From the NCBI RefSeq assembly GCF_014196335.1, contig NZ_JACIDM010000001.1:930001-994000 (forward strand): a DNA stretch of 64,000 bases, read 5' to 3'. Below the pieces are notes generated by a model. That model saw only the letters and a program-made list of their open reading frames with translations, did not search any database and was not told where the DNA came from. This document shows positions 55,636 through 63,589 of the stretch, piece after piece. Made by a program: the position numbers and the translations under genes. The number at the start of each line of letters is the position of its first letter. Position 1 is the first letter of the stretch. Source of the DNA: Brevundimonas lenta (lineage in GTDB: Bacteria; Pseudomonadota; Alphaproteobacteria; Caulobacterales; Caulobacteraceae).

Positions 55636-55655
55636 ATATAGCCATATGGCAATAT
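55636..55655. promoter_or_regulatory. Probable ArsR operator
   Basis: A near-perfect 20-bp palindrome, left half ATATAGCCAT and right half ATGGCAATAT, with one mismatched pair. It is AT-rich in a very GC-rich region and lies 18 bp upstream of the arsR start in the arsR-thiD divergent spacer. A second half-site-like TATATCAGCAATAT lies next to it. Confidence 0.78.
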
Positions 55656-55701
55656 CAAGAGAGCGCTTGCGGCCGCGTCCGGGATTCGTCATCCACCGGC
55701 G

Positions 55702-56499
55702 ATGACCAGCCCCCTCGGACGCGTCCTGATCATCGCCGGCTCGGACTCGGGCGGCGGCGCGGGCATCCAGGCCGATATCAAGGCCGTGACCATGCTGGGC
55801 GGCTATGCGGCCACGGCCATCACCGCCATCACCGTCCAGAACACGCTCGGCGTTCATGGCGTGCATCCGCTGCCGCTGGACCTCATCGAGGCCCAAGCCC
55901 GCGCCGTGCTGGATGACATCGGCGCCGACGCCATCAAGACCGGCATGCTGGGCTCCATCGAGGTGGTCGAGCGGGTCGCCGCTATCCTGGACAGCACCTC
56001 GGCCCCGGCGGTCGTGGACCCCGTGATGGTGGCCAAGGGCGGTCACCCCCTGCTGCTGGACGAGGCCGTCGCCGCCGTGCGTTCGCTGATGATCCCGCGC
56101 GCGGCCCTGCTGACCCCCAACGCGCCGGAGGCCGAGGCGCTGACCGGTCTGCCGGTCGTCGATCTCGACGGCCAGCGCCGCGCCGGAGAGGCCTTGCTGC
56201 ATCTCGGGGCCGGGGCGGTGTTGATGAAGGGCGGCCACGTCCCGGGCGACACCCTTATCGATCTGCTGCTCACCCCCACCGGCGAGACCGTGCTGGAGAG
56301 CGAACGCATCGACACCCGCCACACTCACGGCACCGGCTGCACGCTCGCCAGCGCCTGCGCCGCCGGCATCGCCAAAGGCCTGCCGCTGGAAGTCGCCGTC
56401 GCTGAAGCCTGGGCCTATGTCGCCGAGGCGCTGCGTCGCGCGCCGGGCCTGGGGCAGGGGCATGGCCCGCTCGATCACGGCTGGCCGATCAGGAACTGA
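55702..56499 (+). CDS. thiD: Bifunctional hydroxymethylpyrimidine (phosphate) kinase ThiD
   Basis: A 265-residue ribokinase-fold enzyme of thiamine synthesis that phosphorylates HMP and HMP-P. The N-terminal SDSGGGAGIQADIKAVTMLG, AVVDPVMVAKGGHPLL and the anion-hole THGTGCTLASACAAGIAKG are diagnostic. The size is normal. The ATG at 55702 starts 46 bp after the ArsR palindrome, so it could be affected by the same repressor. No TPP riboswitch is visible. Confidence 0.95.
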   Translation: MTSPLGRVLIIAGSDSGGGAGIQADIKAVTMLGGYAATAITAITVQNTLGVHGVHPLPLDLIEAQARAVLDDIGADAIKTGMLGSIEVVERVAAILDSTSAPAVVDPVMVAKGGHPLLLDEAVAAVRSLMIPRAALLTPNAPEAEALTGLPVVDLDGQRRAGEALLHLGAGAVLMKGGHVPGDTLIDLLLTPTGETVLESERIDTRHTHGTGCTLASACAAGIAKGLPLEVAVAEAWAYVAEALRRAPGLGQGHGPLDHGWPIRN

Positions 56500-56502
56500 C
56501 GA

Positions 56503-57078
56503 ATGAGCGATCTCGAAGCCCGGCTCGCCGACATCGTTCGCGCGGACTCCGGCCTGATGCATGTGATGACGACGATCCGGTCGCTGGACATTCCTGACTG
56601 GCGCGTTTTTTCGGGCGCGGTCTACCAGAGCATCTGGAACGCGCAGACCGGACGCCCGGCCGGCTACGGCATCCGCGATTACGACCTCGGTTACTTCGAT
56701 CCCGACACCAGTTGGGACGCCGAGGATGTCGTGATCAAGCGCGTCGCCGCCGCCTTCGAGCCGCCCTTCCGCGACATGGTCGAGGTCCGCAACCAGGCCC
56801 GCGTTCACCTGTGGTTCGAGGGCAAGTTCGGTGAGCCCTACGATGCCTTGCGCAACACCGACGAAGCTCCCGCCCGTTTCGTCGCGCCCGCCTTCGCCGT
56901 GGGCGTGCGGCTGGAACACGACGACTCGATCAGCGTCGTCGCCCCGTTCGGCCTGGAAGACGTCTTCAACCTGACCCTCCGCCCCAATCCGGATCGCCCG
57001 CTGGCGAGGGGATGGACGAAGGCCGTGACGAACGCGCTGGGACGCTGGCCGGAGCTGACGGTCATCGAACCGGCCTAG
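56503..57078 (+). CDS. Nucleotidyltransferase-like protein (DUF925 family)
   Basis: A 191-residue cytoplasmic protein. SGAVYQSIWNAQTGRPAGYG, GIRDYDLGYFDPDTSWDAED and WFEGKFGEPYDALRNTDEAP match the DUF925 nucleotidyltransferase-like family. The DYDLGYFD segment supplies the acidic residues. The substrate is unknown. It starts 3 bp after thiD, so the two are probably one operon. Confidence 0.88.
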   Translation: MSDLEARLADIVRADSGLMHVMTTIRSLDIPDWRVFSGAVYQSIWNAQTGRPAGYGIRDYDLGYFDPDTSWDAEDVVIKRVAAAFEPPFRDMVEVRNQARVHLWFEGKFGEPYDALRNTDEAPARFVAPAFAVGVRLEHDDSISVVAPFGLEDVFNLTLRPNPDRPLARGWTKAVTNALGRWPELTVIEPA

Positions 57079-57330
57079 GTCGCTACGGACCGCCGGACTC
57101 CGGATCAGCCGGAAGACACTGGATATCGACGTAGAGTCCGAATTCAAAAAACAGCGGACTTTCCGGACATAGCGGACTCTGTGGTTCATCTGCTCCCCCA
57201 ACGGCGGGCATCATGACAGCGCGCTGCGTCAGAAGCGGACGTAGGCCGTCGAGTTCGACTTATTGCGGGGCTGGACGAGGCGGCGCGGGAGCGCCAGGTC
57301 TGGAGCGTCAGATCAGTCGGGAGCAGACCC

Positions 57331-58146
57331 ATGCGCCAATGGACCGTCGACGCCTTCGCCGCCGCGCCCCTTCGGGGCAATCCCGCCTGTGTTGTTGAGC
57401 CGTTCGAGCAATGGCCCGGCGACGACTGGATGCAGGCGCTCGCGAAGGAGAATAATCAGGCTGAAACCGCCTTCCTGCGTCGCACCGTCGATCCCGCCCG
57501 TTTCGACCTGCGCTGGTTCACCCCGGGCATGGAAGTGGACCTGTGTGGCCACGCGACCCTCGCGGCTGCGCATGTCCTGCTCGTCGAACTCGATCTTCGC
57601 AGCGAAGCCGTCGTCTTCGACACCCGCTCCGGTCCGTTGATCGTGAAGGCGCATGCCGACTGCTACGAGATGGACTTCCCGGCCGATCCGCCTCGCCGCA
57701 CACGGGCCGTCGCCGGACTGGCCGAAGCCCTCGGGGGCGAACCGCTCGAAGTCTGGGCCGGCCGCTATCTCGTGGCCGTACTCTCCGACGCGGCGGCGGT
57801 GCGCGCCGTTTCGCCGGATCTCCGCGCGCTTGTCGCGATCCAGGGCGAGGCGGGCGAACCGGGACAGGTCATTGTCTGCGCCGCCGCCGATGCCGCCGAT
57901 GATGTCGATGTCGTCGACCGCTTCTTCGGCCCGGGATGCGGCATTGACGAGGATCCGGCCACGGGCTCGGCGCACTGCATTCTCGGCCCGCTGTATGCGG
58001 ACAAGCTCAGGCAGTCGGTGGTTCGTTTCCGCCAGATATTCCCCGGCCGGGGCGGCGATATCGTCACCGAAACGCGAGGCGATCGCGTCCTGCTCCGCGG
58101 ACAGGGGTTCACCGTGATTGAAAGCCGGCTCAGGCTCCGCCCATAA
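57331..58146 (+). CDS. PhzF-family isomerase/epimerase
   Basis: A 271-residue protein with the two-domain diaminopimelate-epimerase-like fold of the PhzF family. [15 protein letters not shown] is the N-terminal motif, [11 protein letters not shown] holds the probable general acid/base Glu45, and [17 protein letters not shown] is the C-terminal signature. In Pseudomonas PhzF makes a phenazine precursor, but no other phenazine gene is here, so the role in this organism is open. The upstream 252 bp contain no gene and no clear structure. A bidirectional terminator follows. Confidence 0.93.
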   Translation: MRQWTVDAFAAAPLRGNPACVVEPFEQWPGDDWMQALAKENNQAETAFLRRTVDPARFDLRWFTPGMEVDLCGHATLAAAHVLLVELDLRSEAVVFDTRSGPLIVKAHADCYEMDFPADPPRRTRAVAGLAEALGGEPLEVWAGRYLVAVLSDAAAVRAVSPDLRALVAIQGEAGEPGQVIVCAAADAADDVDVVDRFFGPGCGIDEDPATGSAHCILGPLYADKLRQSVVRFRQIFPGRGGDIVTETRGDRVLLRGQGFTVIESRLRLRP

Positions 58147-58150
58147 GGAA

Positions 58151-58180
58151 AGGGGCGCGACCCTTTCGGATCGCGCCCCT
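58151..58180. terminator. Bidirectional hairpin between convergent genes
   Basis: AGGGGCGCGA (58151-58160) pairs perfectly with TCGCGCCCCT (58171-58180), 10-base loop, between the PhzF-family gene and the convergent small exported protein gene. Short A and T runs flank it on the two sides. Confidence 0.75.
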
Positions 58181-58209
58181 CGGACCTTTCGGGGAGGAAG
58201 GGTCAGGCC

Positions 58210-58599
58210 TTAGTAGCGACGGCCGTCACGGTCGCGGCGCTCTTCACGCACCTGGTTCGACAGGCGATCGTAGCGACGGTCCAGCTCCTGACGTTCGCGT
58301 ATCGTCAGGCCGTTGCGCTGGTAGCTGTACTCGAGACGGACGAGCTGGTTCAGCTCGGCCTTCAGGCGGGTCGCCTCGCGGCGGCTCAGCTGGCCGTTGC
58401 GCAGGCCGACGTCGATGCGACGGTCGAGATTGTATTTGCGCTGCGAGATCGGCTGCCAGTTGCGGTAGTTCTGCTCGTAGCGGCCGCCGCGGTTGTCGCG
58501 ACCATCGCGGTCGTGGCCGCCGTACGATTGGGCTGCTGCCGGGACCGCGACGGAAGCCGCGGCCAGGACGAGGGCGGGGATGAGGGCTTTCTTGAACAT
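58210..58599 (-). CDS. Small exported Arg/Asp-rich protein, unknown
   Basis: A 129-residue protein with a signal peptide (cleavage near AAA/QSY, residue about 24). The mature part is highly charged: an Arg/Gly/Asp-rich stretch (GGHDRDGRDNRGGRYEQNYR) and a helical region (RRIDVGLRNGQLSRREATRL, ELNQLVRLEYSYQRNGLTIR). This fits the small periplasmic heat-resistant or EF-hand-like proteins found in alphaproteobacteria, but I cannot name a function. The ATG at 58599 has GGAGAG upstream; an open frame to 58689 has no support. Confidence 0.75.
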   Translation of the reverse strand: MFKKALIPALVLAAASVAVPAAAQSYGGHDRDGRDNRGGRYEQNYRNWQPISQRKYNLDRRIDVGLRNGQLSRREATRLKAELNQLVRLEYSYQRNGLTIRERQELDRRYDRLSNQVREERRDRDGRRY

Positions 58600-58861
58600 C
58601 GGGTCTCTCCTTGGCGTTTGGCGCAACCGATCCGGCTGCGTTGACCCCAAAAGACCACCCCACGGCTGAGCCTGATCTGAACAGCGCAAGTCAGTTAACG
58701 TTCATCTGCGTGAATTCTGCGTCACGCACCCGCGCCGGTTATCCAGGCTCCGGAACAGCACGCGCGCATATGCGCGAGGGTTCGGGGCGCCGCAGCCGGT
58801 GAAATATGTCTAGACTGCTCGTTCAGCCGCTGTTCAGAGCCGCAGGATTACACCGCTCTCC

Positions 58862-59161
58862 ATGATCCGGATGTCCGCCATCATCGCCGCCGCCCTGCTG
58901 GCCGTCAGTCCCCTGACGGTGAATGCGCAGGAACGCGGCCCGCGCCCGGTCAATCCCGACCGCGATCAGCCGCGGGAACAGCTCCGCCCCAGCGTCAGCG
59001 TGGGCGAGGCTGTGCAACGCGCCTCATCGGGTCGTCCGGGCCGTTTCCTGGGCGCCAGCGAGCGCGGTGGAACCATTGTAGTGCGTTGGGAATATCCCGG
59101 CGGCCGCATCGCGGACATCATGGTGGATGGCCGCTCGGGCCGGGTTATCGGAGAACGCTGA
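58862..59161 (+). CDS. Small exported PepSY-like protein
   Basis: A 99-residue protein. A signal peptide (cleavage near VNA/QER, about 23) leads to a Pro/Arg-rich linker and a PepSY-like domain (VGEAVQRASSGRPGRFLGAS, IVVRWEYPGGRIADIMVDGR, SGRVIGE). PepSY proteins upstream of response regulators are common and may regulate the sensor or a protease. It is immediately followed by the response regulator at 59162. A second ATG at 58871 is possible. Confidence 0.82.
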   Translation: MIRMSAIIAAALLAVSPLTVNAQERGPRPVNPDRDQPREQLRPSVSVGEAVQRASSGRPGRFLGASERGGTIVVRWEYPGGRIADIMVDGRSGRVIGER

Positions 59162-59842
59162 ATGCGCGTACTGCTTGTCGAGGACGACGCTGACCTTTCG
59201 CGTCAGCTGAAGATGGCGCTTGGCGACGCCGGCTATGCGGTGGATCACGCCGCCGACGGCGAGGAAGCCCACTACCTCGGCGATACCGAGCCGTACGACG
59301 TCATCGTCCTGGACCTCGGCCTGCCCAAGATCGACGGCGTCTCGGTGCTGGAGCGCTGGCGTCGCGAGGGCAAGACGACGCCTGTTCTCATCCTCACCGC
59401 GCGCGGCGCCTGGTCCGACAAGGTGTCGGGCTTCGACGCCGGCGCCGACGACTATCTGACCAAGCCTTTCCACACCGAGGAGCTGCTGGCCCGCCTGCGC
59501 GCCCTGCTGCGCCGCTCGGCCGGCATCGCCTCTGCGACCCTGTCCTGCGGCGGCCTGCGCCTCGACCCGCGCGCGGCCCGCGCCAGCGTCAACGGCGAAC
59601 CGCTGCGTCTGACCTCGCTGGAGTACCGCCTGCTGCACTACATGATGATGCACCAGGGCCGGGTCATCAGCCGTACCGAGCTGGTCGAGCACCTGTACGA
59701 TCAGGACTTCGACCGCGACTCCAACACCATCGAGGTGTTCGTCGGCCGCCTGCGCAAGAAAATCGGGTCTGACCGGATCGAGACCGTGCGCGGCCTCGGC
59801 TACCGTCTGACGCCGCTGACCGGGGAGTCCGAGGCGGCGTGA
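59162..59842 (+). CDS. OmpR-family response regulator
   Basis: A 226-residue two-domain regulator. The receiver has EDD (7-9), phospho-acceptor Asp51 (VLDLGLPKIDG) and a conserved Lys region (DDYLTKPFHTEELLARLRAL). The C-terminal winged helix (LRLTSLEYRLLHYMMMHQGR, EVFVGRLRKKIGSDRIETVR) binds DNA. It resembles PhoP/QseB. Its stop overlaps the start of the histidine kinase (GTGA), so the pair is coupled. The targets are unknown; the preceding PepSY-like gene suggests an envelope signal. Confidence 0.95.
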   Translation: MRVLLVEDDADLSRQLKMALGDAGYAVDHAADGEEAHYLGDTEPYDVIVLDLGLPKIDGVSVLERWRREGKTTPVLILTARGAWSDKVSGFDAGADDYLTKPFHTEELLARLRALLRRSAGIASATLSCGGLRLDPRAARASVNGEPLRLTSLEYRLLHYMMMHQGRVISRTELVEHLYDQDFDRDSNTIEVFVGRLRKKIGSDRIETVRGLGYRLTPLTGESEAA

Positions 59843-61314
59843 CCGAAACGACGGGGGCGGGGTCCGTGAACGAGCCGGCCGCGGCCGAGCCGAAAACCTG
59901 GGGGCGCTGGTTCGGCCGCCCGGGCCGCAGCCTGACGCGGCGCCTCATCTGGCTGGCCTCCGCCTGGATCATCGTCGCCCTGGTCGTGACCGGCTGGGCG
60001 CTGACCACGCAGTACCAGGAAACCGCCCTGCGCCGGCTCGGCAATGTGCTGGCCGACACCATCGACGAGGTGGTGATCGCCACCGACGCGGGGGCACCTG
60101 GCGGCGTGACCGTGGCCGAGATCAAGGACGCCCGCACCCTGCGCCCGCTGTCGGGAAAATACTGGGCGGTGGCCGAGCCGAGCGCCGACGGATCGCTCCG
60201 GGTGCTGGTCCGCTCGCCGTCGTTGGCGGGCGAGAGCCTGACCATCCCCCACGACCTGCCCGAACGCCTGAACGAAGCCTTCGGTGAGACCATCAGCTAC
60301 AACGACCTCGATGGCCTGCGCCCCAACGGCGAGGGGCCGCTGGGCCGTCCGCTCCGTGTCGCCGCCAGCATGAAGCACCTTCCGGGACGGACCGAGCCGC
60401 TGGTCTTCCTGGCCGGTCTGGATCGCTCGAACATCGACGCCGACACGCGCCAGTTCGCCACCTTCACCTGGACAGCCCTGCTGGTCCTCGGCGTCGGCCT
60501 GGTCATCGCCGTCTTCCTGCAGGTGCAGATTGGCCTGCGCCCGCTGTACAGCCTGCGCAACGAGATCGCCGACGTCCGCAAGGGCCGCGCCGCCCGGATC
60601 GCGCACATCTATCCGGTCGAGATCCAGCCCCTGGCCGAGCAGGTGAACCGCCTGCTGGATCACAACCAGGAAACCGTCGAACGCCAGCGCACCCACGTCG
60701 GCAACCTCGCCCATGCGCTCAAGACGCCCCTGTCGGTCATGCTGGCCGAGGCGGGGACCCAGAAGGGCGTGCTGCCCGACATGGTGCGCAAGCAGACCGA
60801 GGTCATGAAGGCCCAGGTCGATCACCACCTGCGCCGCGCCCGCGCCGCCGCCCGCGCCCAGCTGCTGGGCGAGCGCACCCCCATCGCCGAGGTGCTCGAC
60901 GAGATGGCGGTCATGCTGGAGCGGGTGTTCGAGACCAAGGGCGTCGAGATCGACTGGCGCGCGCCCGACGAGCTCGGCTTCCGCGGCGAGCGGCAGGACC
61001 TGCAGGAGATTCTCGGCAACCTGATGGAGAACGCCTGCAAATGGGCCAAGCGCCGGGTGCGCATCTCCGCCGGCGCCACCGGTCTCGGACAGATGGTCGT
61101 GGTCGTCGAGGATGACGGCCCGGGCCTGCCCGAGGAGCAGCGCGAGGCGGCCCTGCAACGCGGCATGCGCATGGATGAGACAACGCCGGGCTCCGGCCTG
61201 GGTCTATCCATCGTCGTCGAGCTGGTCCGCGCCTACGGCGGCAAAATCACCTTGGCGGACAGCGACATGGGCGGGCTGCGCGTCCTGCTGGAATTGCCGA
61301 CCGCCGAAATCTGA
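59839..61314 (+). CDS. Sensor histidine kinase
   Basis: A 491-residue membrane sensor. Two helices (about 35-57 and 205-228) flank a periplasmic domain of about 150 residues. A HAMP-like segment (YSLRNEIADVRKGRAARIAH) follows. The H-box is VGNLAHALKTPLSVML (His292), the N-box NLMENACKWAKRRV, and the G-boxes VEDDGPGLPEEQ and GSGLGLSIVVELV. It is PhoQ/QseC-like and starts at a GTG overlapping the regulator stop. A TTAACC-type motif lies 10 bp after its stop. Confidence 0.94.
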   Translation: MTETTGAGSVNEPAAAEPKTWGRWFGRPGRSLTRRLIWLASAWIIVALVVTGWALTTQYQETALRRLGNVLADTIDEVVIATDAGAPGGVTVAEIKDARTLRPLSGKYWAVAEPSADGSLRVLVRSPSLAGESLTIPHDLPERLNEAFGETISYNDLDGLRPNGEGPLGRPLRVAASMKHLPGRTEPLVFLAGLDRSNIDADTRQFATFTWTALLVLGVGLVIAVFLQVQIGLRPLYSLRNEIADVRKGRAARIAHIYPVEIQPLAEQVNRLLDHNQETVERQRTHVGNLAHALKTPLSVMLAEAGTQKGVLPDMVRKQTEVMKAQVDHHLRRARAAARAQLLGERTPIAEVLDEMAVMLERVFETKGVEIDWRAPDELGFRGERQDLQEILGNLMENACKWAKRRVRISAGATGLGQMVVVVEDDGPGLPEEQREAALQRGMRMDETTPGSGLGLSIVVELVRAYGGKITLADSDMGGLRVLLELPTAEI

Positions 61315-61389
61315 GTACGCGTTGTTAACCCTGACTGTTCCATTCTGACCCGTGGTCCGGGCGTCCAGCCCCGGTCTTGAGGTGTCTTC

Positions 61390-62751
61390 ATGGCGGGCCT
61401 GTCCGTCGCCCATCGCGCCGCGCTCGCCGCCCTTCTCGGGCGATGCTCCGAGACTGTCGTCAGGACGGTGGCGACGACGATCGCCTCGATGCCGGGCGGA
61501 CGGGCCGCCGAACTGCGCATGATCCTGGCCGACGAGATGCGCGACCGCGCCCGCCGCGCCATGGTGCTGGCCCCTGTCGTGCCGATGTTCCGGCCCCGGA
61601 CGGACGGCATTGCGGCCCTGACCTTCCCGGCCCCCGTGCTGGCGCGTCTGTGGAAGGCCGCCATCGAGCGCGAGCCGCATCTGCTGCCCCGTCTCGACAA
61701 GGACGGGCCTGACGTGGTGGCCGTCGCCAATCGCATCTGCCACGCCGCCGCCGCGGCCGTCCGGGATCGCCCGGAAGTGGTCTGGCCGCCCGATCTGGCC
61801 CCTGGTCAGCGGGAGCAGGGTCTGTCGGATCTCGCCGCCTGTCTGGACCTCGCCCACCTCGCCCGCAGCGGCCTTCCGTCGATCGAGATCTGGCTGAAAC
61901 GCCCCGACGGCGATCAGCTGGCCGAGCTGCGCCTGCTGGTGAAGGACTGCGCCGCCATCCACTCCGACGGCGCCCGCCGCGTACTTGAGATGTTGTTCGC
62001 GCATCTGCAGGACGCCGTCCTGGTGCTGCGCATCATCACCCGCACATCCGGCGTCGCCGAGCGTGAAGGCTTCCTCAGCGCCTCCGAGCTGGCGGACTTC
62101 GTCGACCGCCTGCTGGCGGGGGTGGACGAACGCGCCGCCCGTCTGGCCGCCTACAAGCCGGGCGCGGAACCGGGCGGGGTGCAGGCCGTCGTCGCCGATC
62201 TCGACTGGTGCTGCAGCGTCCTGGCCGAGCTGGACGTCACCCTGACGCTCGATCCCAACTCCCACTGGGGCAAGTCCGTGCGCGACGCCCGCGTCAGCGT
62301 CGCGGCCTGGCTGTCCGGCCTGCTGCGCGCCGCCGACAAGGCGGTCGACAAGGCGCTGCCGCTGACCCGCGTCCAGACCGCCGGCCGCATGAGCCGCAAG
62401 GCCCCCCTGATGTCGGCTCCGGCCCGCGGCGAGCTGGCCGAGGCGGCCTTCAGCCTGCTTCAGCTGGTCGGCGCGGCGCGCGGCATGAGCGGCACTTTCG
62501 GTTGCGAGGCCGAACGCAAGACCCTGGTCGACGGGCTGACCGAGCGCCTGTCCGAGTACGCCGACCAGGTGCTGGTGATGATCAACGACGGCGAGGTCGA
62601 CGATGAGGACCACGCCCTGAAGCTGGTTTCGGTCGCGGCGCGCTATCTCGAACTGCTCGACGCCCGCGACGCCGCCCGCACCGTGCGTCGCCGCGCCGCA
62701 GTCGCCGGAGGGCCTGCGGCAGCGGACGGGGCCTCGTCGCGGGCGGCCTGA
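61390..62751 (+). CDS. Large helical protein of unknown function
   Basis: A 453-residue cytoplasmic protein that I do not recognise. It is almost all alpha-helical by composition, rich in Ala, Arg, Leu and Asp, without signal or membrane segments. Recurrent features are LARLWKAAIEREPHLLPRLD, AAIHSDGARRVLEMLFAHLQ and SEYADQVLVMINDGEVDDED. Helical repeats of about 40 residues are possible, as in TPR- or HEAT-like proteins. G/C third-codon bias strongly supports coding. It lies between the histidine kinase and ccmI. The upstream spacer has the TTAACC-type motif at 61325-61339 shared with the autotransporter spacer. Confidence 0.72.
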   Translation: MAGLSVAHRAALAALLGRCSETVVRTVATTIASMPGGRAAELRMILADEMRDRARRAMVLAPVVPMFRPRTDGIAALTFPAPVLARLWKAAIEREPHLLPRLDKDGPDVVAVANRICHAAAAAVRDRPEVVWPPDLAPGQREQGLSDLAACLDLAHLARSGLPSIEIWLKRPDGDQLAELRLLVKDCAAIHSDGARRVLEMLFAHLQDAVLVLRIITRTSGVAEREGFLSASELADFVDRLLAGVDERAARLAAYKPGAEPGGVQAVVADLDWCCSVLAELDVTLTLDPNSHWGKSVRDARVSVAAWLSGLLRAADKAVDKALPLTRVQTAGRMSRKAPLMSAPARGELAEAAFSLLQLVGAARGMSGTFGCEAERKTLVDGLTERLSEYADQVLVMINDGEVDDEDHALKLVSVAARYLELLDARDAARTVRRRAAVAGGPAAADGASSRAA

Positions 62752-62770
62752 TCGGCTACATCGCGCGGCG

Positions 62771-63589
62771 ATGACAATCTTCTGGATCATGACGGCCTTG
62801 CTGGCGGCTCTCGCCGGGCTGCTGGTGCTCGCCGGCGCCCGTCGCGGCGCCGACGCCGGCGAGGCTCTCGAGACCGCGACCGCCGCCGCTGAACTGGCCG
62901 AGCTGGACCGGCTGAAGGCCCGCGGCCTGCTGGACGAGGCCGGCTGGGCCGCCGCGCGCGCCGAGGCCGGCCGCCGCATCCTGACCTCGGAGCGCCATGC
63001 CGCGCCGGTTCGTGCCGGATCGAAGGACCGCTTCTGGGTGCTGGGCGGCCTGGCCGTCGCCGGCTTCGGCGCGCTGGGCCTCTACGCCGCCTTCGGCGCG
63101 CCCGGCTTCGAGGATCAGGGCTTCGAACGTCGCGTCGACGCCTGGTCGACCGGCGATGAGCCGCTGCAGCCGATCCAGGCCGCCGCCGTCATCGCCCGTG
63201 TGGTTGAAGAACAGCCCGACAACTACCGCGCCCTGACCATGCTGGGCGCCGCCCGCTTCGAGGCCGGGGACGCCATCGGCGCCGCCTCCGCCTTCCGTCG
63301 CGCCCTCGTTCTGCAGCCCGACGACGCCCAGAGCTGGGCCCGGCTGGGCGAGAGCCTCGTCCGCGCCTCGAACGGCGCGGTCGGCGCCGACGCCGAAGCC
63401 GCCTTCACCGAGGCCCTGCGCCGGGACCCTGATCAACTCGGCGCCCGCTACTTCCTCGGCGAGGCCGCCCTGGCGCGGGGCGACACGGCCCAGGTGCGCG
63501 CCATGTGGCTGCCGTTGATCGCAGCGCTCGACCCCGCCGATCCCCGCCGCGCCGATCTCGAGCGCCGCCTGCCCGGAGGCGCGTCGTGA
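62771..63589 (+). CDS. ccmI: Cytochrome c maturation protein CcmI
   Basis: A 272-residue protein of the c-type cytochrome maturation system. Two N-terminal membrane helices (about 1-20 and 77-98) enclose a helical cytoplasmic loop. The C-terminal TPR region (VVEEQPDNYRALTMLGAARF, ALVLQPDDAQSWARLGESLV, ALRRDPDQLGARYFLGEAAL) binds the apocytochrome C-terminus. The ATG at 62771 lies 19 bp after the previous stop. The stop overlaps the ccmE GTG (GTGA). Confidence 0.92.
   Translation: MTIFWIMTALLAALAGLLVLAGARRGADAGEALETATAAAELAELDRLKARGLLDEAGWAAARAEAGRRILTSERHAAPVRAGSKDRFWVLGGLAVAGFGALGLYAAFGAPGFEDQGFERRVDAWSTGDEPLQPIQAAAVIARVVEEQPDNYRALTMLGAARFEAGDAIGAASAFRRALVLQPDDAQSWARLGESLVRASNGAVGADAEAAFTEALRRDPDQLGARYFLGEAALARGDTAQVRAMWLPLIAALDPADPRRADLERRLPGGAS

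Noticed and set aside
55660-55701. TPP riboswitch upstream of thiD
   Set aside because: The spacer is too short, and no CUGAGA or ACCUGAU-type element of the thi-box is present.
57079-57330. Regulatory or structural features in the spacer before the PhzF-family gene
   Set aside because: Several GCGGACT-like short repeats exist but no palindrome, hairpin or promoter could be supported.
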